A stretch of DNA of 64,000 bases. It comes from Mucilaginibacter pedocola. GTDB lineage: Bacteria > Bacteroidota > Bacteroidia > Sphingobacteriales > Sphingobacteriaceae. The translations under genes and the position numbers were made by a program. The notes below the pieces were generated by a model. It was not told the origin of the DNA and made no database searches. It saw only the letters and a program-made list of their open reading frames with translations. Numbering within the stretch: position 1 is the stretch's first letter; the number at the start of each line of letters is the position of its first letter. The stretch covers positions 248,001 to 312,000 of the forward strand of contig NZ_MBTF01000023.1 of assembly GCF_002013915.1 (NCBI RefSeq). The letters run 5' to 3'. Shown one piece after another: positions 8,441 to 16,445 of this stretch.

Positions 8441-9514
8441 TTATTTCTTCGCCGCCTTCTTAGGCGCTGCTTCCTTTTTAGGTGCTGCTGCTTTCTTCGG
8501 TTTTGGCTCGGCTATGGTGGCTACAGTTACATCTTCGGCCTTAGCTGCCTTTGCCGATGCAATGAGCGGTTTACCTGCTGCACCTGTTTTTACAAACTCG
8601 CCCCAGGTAAGGTTGTCCTTACCATCTTTTTGTGCTTTGGCGCGCTCAATAGCATAATCGGCAGCGGTTTCTACCACCCATTCAAAGTTGTCCTGGCCAA
8701 CGCTGGTCACTTCGGCATCGGGTGCCGGGTTGCAAAAATCAATGGCATAAGGTATACCATCGCGCACGGCAAATTCTACGGTGTTAAAATCGTAGCCGAG
8801 GTATTGGTTCAGCTTCAGCACATATTCGGTCACTTTATCCAGCATGGCTTTAGCTGCGGGAGCTTTGCCGTGCTCATAGCGCAGGTGGTGTGGGTTGCGC
8901 GGCTCGTACTGCATTATGCGCACATGCTTGCCGCCAATGCAATAGCAACGGAAGTAATCGTCAAAAATAATTTCTTCCTGCAACAGCATTACCAATTGGC
9001 CGGTTTGGGCGAATTTCTCCCAAAGGTCTTCCTTGTCGCTTATCTTGTAAACATCGCGCCAGCCGCCGCCATCAAAGGGTTTCATATACGCTGGGAAGCC
9101 TACGTAATTAAATATCGCATCCCAATCCAGCGGGAAGGCCAGGTTACGGAACGAGCGATCGGTAGTGCTGTCGGGATGGTCTTTCGAGGGTAACAGTACG
9201 GTTTTTGGTACCTGTACGCCGAGTTTTACGGCAAGCGCGTTGTTAAAGAATTTCTCGTCGGCGCTCCACCAAAAGGGGTTATTGATAACCGCAGTGCCGG
9301 TAATAGCTGCGTTTTTTAACGATGCGCGGTAGAAGGGCACATCCTGCGATATACGGTCAACAATAACCGAATAGCCCAGCGGCTCGCCCTGCACCATTTT
9401 ATCAATGCGGACAAACTCTGCCGAGATGTCTTTGCCTGCTTTTTCGTTTATCCGGTCGACAAATGCCTGCGGAAACGAATTTTCCTGCCCGAATAGAATG
9501 CCAATTTTTTTCAT
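8441..9514 (-). CDS. ATP-grasp ligase with lysine/alanine-rich tail
   Basis: A 357-residue ATP-grasp enzyme. Visible elements are the nucleotide-binding lysine and glycine loop MKPFDGGGWRDV (144-155), the hinge LLQEEI (177-182) and the C-terminal metal-binding strands NTVEFAVRDG...AIDFCNPAPDAE (244-268). It resembles RimK or D-Ala-D-Ala ligase-type proteins that make a peptide bond. From about residue 337 to the end the chain is a low-complexity PKPKKAAAPKKEAAPKKAAK tail, like histone H1-type tails of some bacterial proteins, which is odd for a ligase. It starts after an esterase gene (71 bp gap) and is followed by the GCS2 ligase, suggesting successive ligation steps on one substrate. Confidence 0.85.
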   Translation of the reverse strand: MKKIGILFGQENSFPQAFVDRINEKAGKDISAEFVRIDKMVQGEPLGYSVIVDRISQDVPFYRASLKNAAITGTAVINNPFWWSADEKFFNNALAVKLGVQVPKTVLLPSKDHPDSTTDRSFRNLAFPLDWDAIFNYVGFPAYMKPFDGGGWRDVYKISDKEDLWEKFAQTGQLVMLLQEEIIFDDYFRCYCIGGKHVRIMQYEPRNPHHLRYEHGKAPAAKAMLDKVTEYVLKLNQYLGYDFNTVEFAVRDGIPYAIDFCNPAPDAEVTSVGQDNFEWVVETAADYAIERAKAQKDGKDNLTWGEFVKTGAAGKPLIASAKAAKAEDVTVATIAEPKPKKAAAPKKEAAPKKAAKK

Positions 9515-9584
9515 AAGGATGTGTTATAGTAGATTTTTATGTCTTGTCTCTTGATTCTTATCTCTTGACTCTCAATTCCCGGTT

Positions 9585-10292
9585 CTATTTTATCGTAGAT
9601 AAATAATGCGGGAACATTTCTTTCCATATCGGCCAATCGTGGTTGGCACGGGGGCGTATGTCCAACCAGTGGTTAATGTTCTTCGCTTTTAATATGTTCG
9701 ACATCTGGATGTTGTACTCTTTACAAATATCGTACTCAGATGTCCCCAGGATGATATTCATCTTCCAAAGCCACTCGTTATTGCTGCCCGGCACAAAATC
9801 TACCGGGTTATTATAATACACATTATCGTCGTGGTAGCCATCGGTAAACATCTTGATGTCAAAAGCGCCGCCCATAGTAAACAGGTGGGCAACTTTTTCG
9901 GGATGTTTAAAGGCAAAATTGGCCGCATGGTAGCCGCCAAAACTACAACCCGCAACGCATACGCGGCCTACGCCGGTTTCGTGCTGCGCCCAGGGGATCA
10001 GTTCGTCGGTGAGCATTTTATCGTACCAGGCGTAGTTACGGGCGCGGTCGGCAGGGTGTATGCCTTTATCGTACCAGGTGCGGTCGTCAATGGTGGCGGG
10101 GCAATAAATTTTTACCAAACCTTCGTCAACAAACCAACGTACACTATCAATAAGCCCCATATCCTTGTTTTGGTAATAGCGGCCTTTGGTGGTTGGGAAC
10201 AGGATAACCGGGTACCCGCGGTCGCCAAAAACCAGCATTTCCAGGTCGAGGTTAAGGTTTGGCGAATGCCAGCGGTGATATTGTTCCTTCAA
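9585..10292 (-). CDS. Alpha/beta-hydrolase, esterase family
   Basis: A 235-residue alpha/beta hydrolase with the nucleophile elbow VAGCSFGGYHAANFA (Ser in G-C-S-F-G), an Asp-containing LGTSEYDICKE strand and a late His in RPRANHDWPIW, giving a full Ser-Asp-His set. It belongs to the cytosolic esterase family typified by Fes/EsteraseD-like proteins and has no signal peptide. The only in-frame start is TTG at 10290-10292, matching the MKEQYHRWHSP N-terminus. It is the first gene of the minus-strand ligase cluster. A second esterase is divergent from it across 158 bp. Confidence 0.82.
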   Translation of the reverse strand: MKEQYHRWHSPNLNLDLEMLVFGDRGYPVILFPTTKGRYYQNKDMGLIDSVRWFVDEGLVKIYCPATIDDRTWYDKGIHPADRARNYAWYDKMLTDELIPWAQHETGVGRVCVAGCSFGGYHAANFAFKHPEKVAHLFTMGGAFDIKMFTDGYHDDNVYYNNPVDFVPGSNNEWLWKMNIILGTSEYDICKEYNIQMSNILKAKNINHWLDIRPRANHDWPIWKEMFPHYLSTIK

Positions 10293-10391
10293 AGCAGATG
10301 TGTTTATGAGGGTAAGTTACCAGTATCGGATGTAAATGTCAACACTACGCCAAATAATTCTGTTTTAGTTAATTTAATAAAACTATAGCCG

Positions 10392-10399
10392 TATTTTTG
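10392..10399 (+). promoter_or_regulatory. Bacteroidota-type -7 element for the divergent esterase
   Basis: TATTTTTG fits the Bacteroidota -7 consensus TAnnTTTG. It lies 31 bp before the ATG at 10430 and 52 bp before the preferred ATG at 10451. No clear -33 box was seen. Confidence 0.4.
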
Positions 10400-10450
10400 T
10401 GCCCTTTATTTATTAATTTGAACTTGTACATGTTTAGTACAACTATTGAA

Positions 10451-11242
10451 ATGGCCATCACTCAGCAGGAACTCATCATTAATTCGAGCGCGCTTGGCCG
10501 CGAAGTTACCTGCACTTTATTAATACCCGATAATGCCGGCATAGCCCCCCTGCACTTATTACTGCTTAACGACGGGCAGGAACTGGAAAACCTGAGATAC
10601 ACCGAAACTTTAGAATACCTCTACGACCGTAATTGCCTTAAACCGCTGTTGACCGTTGCCATAAATGCAGGCGACGACCGCATACAGGAATACGGCATTG
10701 CCGGCAAGCCCGATTACAAAAAGCGTGGCGCCAAAGCCGACGCGTACACCCAATTCATAGTTACCGAATTGTTGCCCGAGATACATAAAGCAACCGGCAT
10801 TGAGCATTTCGAAAGCACTGCCTTCGCGGGATTTTCGCTTGGTGGCTTAAGCGCTATGGATATTGCCTGGAACAACCCGCAACTGTTCGATAAGGTTGGC
10901 GCATTTTCAGCTTCTTTTTGGTGGAGAAGTAAAGACCTTACCAAAGGCTACACCGAAGACGACCGCATCATGCATGCCCAGCTAAAAAGCAGCACCACCA
11001 AACCCAAGCTAAAATTCTGGCTGCAAACCGGCACCAAAGATGAAACCGCCGACAGGAACAAGAATGGCATCATCGATTCGATAGATGACACCATCGATAT
11101 TATCAAAGAGCTGGAGAAGAAAGGCTACACCCGCCCGGCAGATATTCGCTACTTAGAGGTAGTAGGCGGCCAACACGATACCGAAACCTGGGGCAAAGCC
11201 ATGCCTAAGTTTTTGCAGTGGGCTTTCGGGCACACGATGTAG
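10451..11242 (+). CDS. Alpha/beta-hydrolase, putative esterase
   Basis: About 264 residues from the ATG at 10451 (the frame is open further upstream, with another ATG at 10430). A Ser nucleophile sits in FAGFSLGGLSAMDIA, an acidic residue in WLQTGTKDETADRNKNG and a His in VVGGQHDTETWG, as in Fes/EsteraseD-type hydrolases. There is no signal peptide. It is divergent from the ligase cluster, whose first gene is also an esterase. Two hydrolases of similar class flanking the same promoter region suggest a role in releasing or trimming the cluster's product (inference). Confidence 0.8.
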   Translation: MAITQQELIINSSALGREVTCTLLIPDNAGIAPLHLLLLNDGQELENLRYTETLEYLYDRNCLKPLLTVAINAGDDRIQEYGIAGKPDYKKRGAKADAYTQFIVTELLPEIHKATGIEHFESTAFAGFSLGGLSAMDIAWNNPQLFDKVGAFSASFWWRSKDLTKGYTEDDRIMHAQLKSSTTKPKLKFWLQTGTKDETADRNKNGIIDSIDDTIDIIKELEKKGYTRPADIRYLEVVGGQHDTETWGKAMPKFLQWAFGHTM

Positions 11243-11254
11243 GGGACTTGCGCG

Positions 11255-11412
11255 GTTGGTTTACAGGATTTAATGATTTTTGTTGGGGATTTCACCGATA
11301 GGGGTTGATTCCACAGATTTTTAATGATATCCTTAGTGGTAGAACACGATTTTGCTTAGCACGGTTGTTTTACAGGATTTCAGGATGAATGGATTAGGCA
11401 GGATTTTTTTTG
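11255..11412. repeat. Degenerate short-repeat block (GGATTTCAGGAT and ATTCCACCGAT types)
   Basis: The gap holds fragments of two repeat types seen elsewhere in the window. TTTACAGGATTT occurs twice here and in reverse orientation near 60033-60070. TTTCACCGATAGGGGTTGATT with CCACAGATTT resembles the repeats at 47716, 52565, 52762 and 58920. No gene or clear hairpin. Confidence 0.55.
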
Positions 11413-11434
11413 AAGAAGTTAACTAACTTAGAGC

Positions 11435-11800
11435 ATGGAAAATAGTGAGTTATTTGAAGCTATAGAAAAATTGCCATACCACTCTAAATGCCAGGTACAG
11501 CATCTCGTAATAAAATTGGTCAGGGAGGCTAAGCAAGATCCTTATTACGCCGAGCGTTTTAAAGATATTGGTGGCTTGATGGCGGACGACTTTGATGCGC
11601 CATTAAAAGAGTTCCATGATTACATGTACACAATGGATATAGATTTTATTAATAAGATCGAGAAATTGCCCGTGGCTTCACAAATGGAATTGGAAGCTAT
11701 TACTGACGAAATGCTTGTTAATCTAAAAAAAAGAGAAAGCTTAGCGCCCGGCTTGTGCGCGCGTGCCGCGCGTTCCTCCAATAAATTCAACATACTTTAA
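11435..11800 (+). CDS. Orphan DUF2281-like antitoxin, tandem and probably decayed
   Basis: A 121-residue frame. Residues 1-64 look like a DUF2281-type antitoxin: ELFEAIEKLPYHSKCQVQHL at the start and the family-typical end MADDFDAPLKEFHDYM. A second, shorter copy of the start follows in frame (DIDFINKIEKLPVASQMEL, 68-86). The last 20 residues are coded by a GC-rich intergenic repeat (about 11740-11775). No PIN or other toxin gene follows; the next gene is a membrane protein. This looks like an antitoxin duplicated and fused by loss of a stop codon, then extended into a repeat. Function is doubtful. Confidence 0.5.
   Translation: MENSELFEAIEKLPYHSKCQVQHLVIKLVREAKQDPYYAERFKDIGGLMADDFDAPLKEFHDYMYTMDIDFINKIEKLPVASQMELEAITDEMLVNLKKRESLAPGLCARAARSSNKFNIL
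11740..11776. repeat. GC-rich short repeat (GCGCGCGTGCCGCGCGT)
   Basis: The stretch GCGCGCGTGCCGCGCGT also occurs, as its reverse complement, at about 36119-36138 in an intergenic position, where a related palindrome GCGCGCCTGTGGCGCGTTCC lies nearby. Here it overlaps the end of the antitoxin-like frame. Confidence 0.6.
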
Positions 11801-11826
11801 AATATCCCTCCCGCTCATTCGTCTGC

Positions 11827-12297
11827 ATGGGTATGTATAACCTTATTCTTCCGCTGCATTCGTTGGTACGCTGGCTGGTGCTTATTAGTTTGCTTGCTAT
11901 TATTTTCCGTTCGTATTTTGGTTGGTTGGGTAAGAAGGAGTACTCTAAGTTTGATGAAAGGCTTAGGCTTATTGCCGTTACTATTGCCCACATTCAGTTT
12001 ATGATAGGGGTATGGCTGTATTTTATCAGCCCTATTACCAATTGGTTCATGCATAACTTTAGTGAGGGCGTGCGCCTGCGCGAGATACGCTTCTTCGGTA
12101 TGGAGCATGTTACCATGATGCTGATAGCCATTACGGTGGTTACCATCGGCGGCTCTAAGGCCAAGCGTAAGGTTATCGCTCACGATAAATTCCGCACGCA
12201 GGCTATTTGGTTCACTATTGGGTTGCTTATTATTTTAAGTTCTATCCCATGGGCGTTTTCGCCATTAGTGCACAGGCCATGGTTGAGGGGCTTTTAA
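11827..12297 (+). CDS. Four-helix membrane protein of unknown function
   Basis: A 156-residue protein with four predicted membrane helices, roughly 8-28, 47-67, 90-108 and 125-143, separated by short basic loops. Histidines fall near helix ends (PLHSLVRW, AHIQFM, MEHVTMM), a layout seen in small cytochrome b-type or CopD-like proteins, but a haem role is not shown. Homologues in Bacteroidota are, as far as I recall, unnamed. It is a single gene, 194 bp ahead of typA, with no shared promoter visible. Confidence 0.65.
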   Translation: MGMYNLILPLHSLVRWLVLISLLAIIFRSYFGWLGKKEYSKFDERLRLIAVTIAHIQFMIGVWLYFISPITNWFMHNFSEGVRLREIRFFGMEHVTMMLIAITVVTIGGSKAKRKVIAHDKFRTQAIWFTIGLLIILSSIPWAFSPLVHRPWLRGF

Positions 12298-12339
12298 GAT
12301 AAATCGTGGTGGTCAAGATGCGTATGCTCATTAATTCTC

Positions 12340-12383
12340 ATCCACTTGCACACCTGCACGTGCGCATATCTGCACATCCGCCC
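12340..12383. repeat. Short repeat with GCACACCTGCAC units
   Basis: Reads CTTGCACACCTGCACGTGCG then CATATCTGCACATC. A similar CTGCACACCTGCACATTT lies at 117-134 beside the first large gene. Probably an interspersed repeat fragment. Confidence 0.5.
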
Positions 12384-12459
12384 GTGTTATCCAACAATTA
12401 ACTCTCCATCAAACAATTGTAAAAAGCACACCACTCTTTTTTATACCATATATAAAGCG

Positions 12460-12467
12460 TACCTTTG
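12460..12467 (+). promoter_or_regulatory. Bacteroidota -7 promoter element of typA
   Basis: TACCTTTG matches the housekeeping -7 consensus TAnnTTTG exactly and lies 24 bp before the typA start codon. A T-rich stretch (CTCTTTTTTATACC) lies about 20 bp upstream, where a -33 box is expected. Confidence 0.7.
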
Positions 12468-12491
12468 CGGAAAATTTAGAGTACGCATTTT

Positions 12492-14303
12492 ATGCAAAAA
12501 ATTAGAAATATAGCGATCATCGCACACGTTGACCACGGTAAAACTACCTTGGTTGATAAGATCTTACACAGCTGCGAGATCTTCCGCGACGGACAAGAAA
12601 CCGGCGAACTGATCTTGGATAACAACGACCTGGAGCGCGAGCGTGGTATCACCATCGTATCTAAAAACGTTTCGGTTAAGTACAAAGATGTTAAGATCAA
12701 CATTATTGATACCCCGGGCCACGCCGACTTTGGTGGCGAGGTTGAGCGTGTATTGAAAATGGCCGATGGCGTGTTATTGCTTTGCGATGCGTTTGAAGGC
12801 GCCATGCCTCAAACCCGCTTCGTAACCCAAAAAGCTTTGGCTCTGGGCCTTAAGCCAATTGTGGTTGTAAACAAAGTGGATAAGGAGAACTGCCGCCCCG
12901 AAGAAGTTTACGAACAAATTTTCGAGCTTTTCTTCAACCTTGAAGCTACCGAAGAGCAACTGGATTTCCCGGTTATCTACGGTTCATCTAAACAAGGCTG
13001 GATGAGCACCGACTATAAAAAACCAACGGAAGATATCTTCCCGTTGATGGATGCTATTTTGGAGAACATTCCGCCTGCACCTATCAATGAAGGTACACTG
13101 CAAATGCAGATCACCTCGTTAGATTATTCTTCTTTCGTTGGCCGTATAGCCATTGGCCGTGTTGCCCGTGGTACTATCAAAGAGAACCAGCCGGTTAGTT
13201 TGGTAAAACGCGATGGCAAAATTGTTAAATCGCGTATTAAAGAACTTTACACTTTCGAAGGTTTGGGTAAAGTAAAAGCTGCTTCGGTTTCTGCAGGTGA
13301 TATCTGCGCCGTTGTAGGTATAGAAGGTTTTGATATTGGTGATACTATTGCCGATTTTGAGAACCCTGAACAACTGGAGGTTATCAAAATTGATGAGCCT
13401 ACCATGAACATGATGTTCACCATCAATACCTCTCCTTTCTTTGGTAAAGAGGGTAAATTTGTGACCTCACGCCACCTGCGCGATCGTTTGTACAAAGAGA
13501 TGGAGAAAAACCTGGCGCTGAAGATCGTTGAAACCGAATCCCCGGATTCTTACCTGGTATATGGCCGTGGTATCCTTCACTTGTCTGTACTGATCGAAAC
13601 CATGCGCCGCGAAGGTTACGAGTTACAGGTAGGCCAGCCGCAGGTTATTGTTAAAGAGATTGACGGTGTTAAATGCGAGCCGGTTGAAACCCTGATTGTT
13701 GACGTACCTGCCGACGTTTCGGGTAAAGTTATCGAGCTGGTTACTCAACGTAAAGGTGACCTGTTGATCATGGAGCCAAAAGGCGATTTGCAACACTTAG
13801 AGTTCGAGATACCATCGCGCGGTATCATCGGCTTACGTAACAACGTGCTTACTGCTACTGCAGGTGAGGCTATTATGGCTCACCGCTTTAAAGCATATGA
13901 GCCTTGGAAAGGTGTTATCCCCGGCCGTTTGAACGGTGTATTGGTATCTATGGATACCGGTAAAACTACGGCTTTTGCTATTGACAAACTGCAAGATCGT
14001 GGCCGTTTCTTCATCGATCCGGGTGTTGATATTTACGAAGGCCAGGTACTGGGCGAGCACATCCGCGATAACGATTTGGTTATTAACTTAACTAAGGGTA
14101 AGCAGTTAACCAACATGCGTGCATCAGGTAGCGATACCAACGTGCGTATTGCACCTGCTATCAAATTCTCGCTGGAAGAGTCGATGGAGTACATCCAGGC
14201 CGATGAGTACATTGAGGTAACTCCGCAAAGCATCCGCCTGCGTAAAATTTACCTGAACGAGAACGAGCGTAAAATAAACGCCAAGAAGTTCCAGTCGCAG
14301 TAA
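12492..14303 (+). CDS. typA: Ribosome-associated GTPase TypA/BipA
   Basis: A 603-residue translational GTPase of the TypA/BipA family, close to the usual length. G1 is AHVDHGKTTL (residues 10-19), the switch I region has RERGITIVSKN, G3 is DTPGHADFGGEV and G4 is NKVDKENCRPEE. After the G domain come the beta-barrel domain II and the EF-G-like domains III and V, then the family-specific C-terminal domain ending in EVTPQSIRLRKIYLNENERK. The protein acts at the ribosome in 50S maturation and stress adaptation. Single gene with its own promoter and a strong terminator 70-100 bp after the stop. Confidence 0.97.
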   Translation: MQKIRNIAIIAHVDHGKTTLVDKILHSCEIFRDGQETGELILDNNDLERERGITIVSKNVSVKYKDVKINIIDTPGHADFGGEVERVLKMADGVLLLCDAFEGAMPQTRFVTQKALALGLKPIVVVNKVDKENCRPEEVYEQIFELFFNLEATEEQLDFPVIYGSSKQGWMSTDYKKPTEDIFPLMDAILENIPPAPINEGTLQMQITSLDYSSFVGRIAIGRVARGTIKENQPVSLVKRDGKIVKSRIKELYTFEGLGKVKAASVSAGDICAVVGIEGFDIGDTIADFENPEQLEVIKIDEPTMNMMFTINTSPFFGKEGKFVTSRHLRDRLYKEMEKNLALKIVETESPDSYLVYGRGILHLSVLIETMRREGYELQVGQPQVIVKEIDGVKCEPVETLIVDVPADVSGKVIELVTQRKGDLLIMEPKGDLQHLEFEIPSRGIIGLRNNVLTATAGEAIMAHRFKAYEPWKGVIPGRLNGVLVSMDTGKTTAFAIDKLQDRGRFFIDPGVDIYEGQVLGEHIRDNDLVINLTKGKQLTNMRASGSDTNVRIAPAIKFSLEESMEYIQADEYIEVTPQSIRLRKIYLNENERKINAKKFQSQ

Positions 14304-14371
14304 TTGGAGAATGGTTGATTAGGTGAGTGGCTGATTATTTAACTGTCGCTGATCAAATCTATATACAAATA

Positions 14372-14410
14372 AACAGGCCGTCCGTTTTTAATGGATGGCC
14401 TGTTTGCTTT
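14372..14410 (+). terminator. Rho-independent terminator after typA
   Basis: AACAGGCCGTCC (14372-14383) pairs with GGATGGCCTGTT (14393-14404) around a T-rich loop, followed by TGCTTT. The next gene's promoter lies about 50 bp further on. Confidence 0.85.
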
Positions 14411-14456
14411 ACAGCCTTTTCCAAACCATTCTCCCAATCAACCACTCACTAATCAC

Positions 14457-14464
14457 TATATTTG
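14457..14464 (+). promoter_or_regulatory. -7 element directly upstream of the flippase start
   Basis: TATATTTG fits TAnnTTTG and ends 9 bp before the ATG at 14474. A start site about 5-8 bp downstream would give almost no 5' leader. Confidence 0.5.
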
Positions 14465-14473
14465 CTCCACACT

Positions 14474-15793
14474 ATGCGCATACCCTCCATTAAAGGTTTC
14501 GACCAGCAGGCTCTTGAGAAGTATTTTAAAAATACGGGGATGTCCTTTATTGGCAAGGTGGGCAGCCTGATTATAAAGATGGGGGTTACAGTGCTGGTTG
14601 CCCGTTACCTGAGTAAGGATAGGTTAGGTATTATAACCGGTGGTGTTACTTACGTTTACTTGTTTTCGGCACTGGCCACGTTGGGGCTCGATCAATTTGT
14701 GGTGAAAGAGCTACATCAGTTTCCCGAGAACCGCGATAAAATTTTAGGCACTTCCTTTTGGATGCGTATCGCCTCGGGTTTTTTAAGCATCCCGCTTATT
14801 TGGCTGGCCTACCAGGCTTATCCGGCTAAAGGCACGCCTTATACTTACATTTTTGTTTTTTCGCTCATTGGCATCACGCAGGCATTCAATATTATCGATG
14901 CGTACTTTCAATCGCAGGTACAGTCAAAGTATATTATGCAGGTGCAGGTGGTGGGTAATATACTATCGGGTATTATAAAACTGGTGCTTATTTACCTGCA
15001 GATGCCGCTTATTGCTTTTGTATATGCTTACGCGCTCGATTTTTTGCTTATTGCCGTAGGCTACTTGCTCACCTACCAGCGCAAAGGCCGCAGCATTGCC
15101 AAATGGAATTACAATGGGCAGCTTGCAGCCAAATTATTAAGCCACTCATGGCCTTTAATTATATCGGGCATCATGGTGTCGTTGTATATGAAGATAGATC
15201 AGCTGATGATTCAAAACATATCGGGCACAGCGGAAGCCGGCGCGTATGCTACTGTAGCCACCTTAAGCGAAGCCTGGAATTTTATACCAACCGTAATTGT
15301 TACCACGCTGTTTCCGGCTATACTCAATGCCCGGCGGGATGATATGGAACGCTACGAAAAACGTATCCAAAACCTGTACGATTTAATGGTTTATTTAAGC
15401 CTTCCCGCCGCTTTAATAGTCACTTTTGCCTCACCTTTAATTTACCAAATACTTTATACAAAGGAGTTTGCCTATGCCGCATCGGCTTTATCGGTACATA
15501 TTTGGTCGGGCGTGTTTGTGTTTTTGGGGGCGGCCAACAGCCAATACCTCATTGCCGAGGGCTATAGCAAGCTCACATTTATACGCACGGGCTTTGGCGC
15601 CGTGGTAAACATTATATTAAACTTAATACTCATTCCTAAAATGGGCATGATGGGGGCGGCTGTAGCCACGCTGGTTGCTTATGCGTCATCGGCGTTTTTT
15701 GTGCTATTTATTCCAAAAACCCGCCACCAGGGTGTTATGATGTTACGATCTTTATTATTATCTTCACTTTTCAAAAAATTAACCAGGCCTTGA
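14474..15793 (+). CDS. Oligosaccharide flippase (Wzx/MATE-like, polysaccharide biosynthesis)
   Basis: A 439-residue integral membrane protein with about 12 hydrophobic helices and the Wzx/MOP-superfamily N-terminus NTGMSFIGKVGSLIIKMGVT followed by LVARYLSKDRLGI. Such proteins move lipid-linked oligosaccharides across the inner membrane. An earlier TTG is in frame, but the ATG at 14474 fits homologues and the promoter better. Its stop codon overlaps the start of a methyltransferase gene, and glycosyltransferase and methyltransferase genes follow at 23-25 kb, so it likely serves surface glycan export. Confidence 0.88.
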   Translation: MRIPSIKGFDQQALEKYFKNTGMSFIGKVGSLIIKMGVTVLVARYLSKDRLGIITGGVTYVYLFSALATLGLDQFVVKELHQFPENRDKILGTSFWMRIASGFLSIPLIWLAYQAYPAKGTPYTYIFVFSLIGITQAFNIIDAYFQSQVQSKYIMQVQVVGNILSGIIKLVLIYLQMPLIAFVYAYALDFLLIAVGYLLTYQRKGRSIAKWNYNGQLAAKLLSHSWPLIISGIMVSLYMKIDQLMIQNISGTAEAGAYATVATLSEAWNFIPTVIVTTLFPAILNARRDDMERYEKRIQNLYDLMVYLSLPAALIVTFASPLIYQILYTKEFAYAASALSVHIWSGVFVFLGAANSQYLIAEGYSKLTFIRTGFGAVVNIILNLILIPKMGMMGAAVATLVAYASSAFFVLFIPKTRHQGVMMLRSLLLSSLFKKLTRP

Positions 15794-16443
15794 GCACATT
15801 TTCATCCCTATTAAAAGTATTAGGCAATCCCTCACATCTTCGGGCTTTGCTATCATTCAACAATAAAGGCTACCTTGATGATATTGGCTGGTTTAAAGCA
15901 TTCGATAAAAAATCACCTGTTGATGAAGCCGGCAACCCTATACCATGGGTAACCTATTCTTTTATCGATTTTATAAAAGAACGTATCACCAAAAAGCACA
16001 AGGTTTTTGAATTTGGCTCGGGTAATTCCACCTTTTTTTATGCCAAATATGCGGGCAAAGTAGTTTCGGTAGAGCATGATAAAGACTGGCTGAATAAGAT
16101 CAACAAATCTGATAAAAAGACCAAAAACTCGGAGATGATCTATTGCGAGCTGCACCGCGATGGCGATTACTGCCGCATGCCGCTTAAGCTGAACGAAAAG
16201 TTCGACATTATTATAGTTGACGGGCGCGACAGGGTTAACTGCTGCAAACAATCATTAGAGGCTTTAAACACCGGCGGCGTGGTAGTGCTTGATGATTCGG
16301 AACGCGAATCATACAAAGCAGGCGTAGATTTTTTGGTGACTGCCGGCTTTAAGCATTTATCGTTCAGCGGTATTTCGCCGGGCTTGTTTTACCGAAAATC
16401 AACATCAATATTTTACAAGGCCGATAACTGTTTAGGTATATAA
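15790..16443 (+). CDS. Class I SAM-dependent methyltransferase-like protein
   Basis: A 217-residue protein with a Rossmann methyltransferase core: motif I VFEFGSGNSTFFYAK, an acidic strand end VVSVEHDKDWL, and motif IV-like FDIIIVDGRDR followed by GGVVVLDDSER. The start is TTG at 15790, overlapping the flippase stop by four bases (TTGA); no in-frame ATG exists before the core. The start overlap shows translational coupling with the flippase. It may modify a sugar or lipid carrier. The next gene, the T9SS cargo, begins only 2 bp after the stop, so all of these may be co-transcribed. Confidence 0.75.
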   Translation: MSTFSSLLKVLGNPSHLRALLSFNNKGYLDDIGWFKAFDKKSPVDEAGNPIPWVTYSFIDFIKERITKKHKVFEFGSGNSTFFYAKYAGKVVSVEHDKDWLNKINKSDKKTKNSEMIYCELHRDGDYCRMPLKLNEKFDIIIVDGRDRVNCCKQSLEALNTGGVVVLDDSERESYKAGVDFLVTAGFKHLSFSGISPGLFYRKSTSIFYKADNCLGI

Positions 16444-16445
16444 AA

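Noticed and set aside
8378..9193. 271-codon open frame on the plus strand over the ATP-grasp gene
   Set aside because: It is antisense to a gene with clear ATP-grasp motifs, its product has no recognisable domain and an unusual Cys and His content, as expected from a shadow frame.
7147..9514. Glutathione biosynthesis (GCS2 plus ATP-grasp as GshA/GshB)
   Set aside because: The YbdK-type ligase and this ATP-grasp enzyme do not match GshB signatures, and the cluster has further ligases and a GATase that glutathione synthesis does not need.
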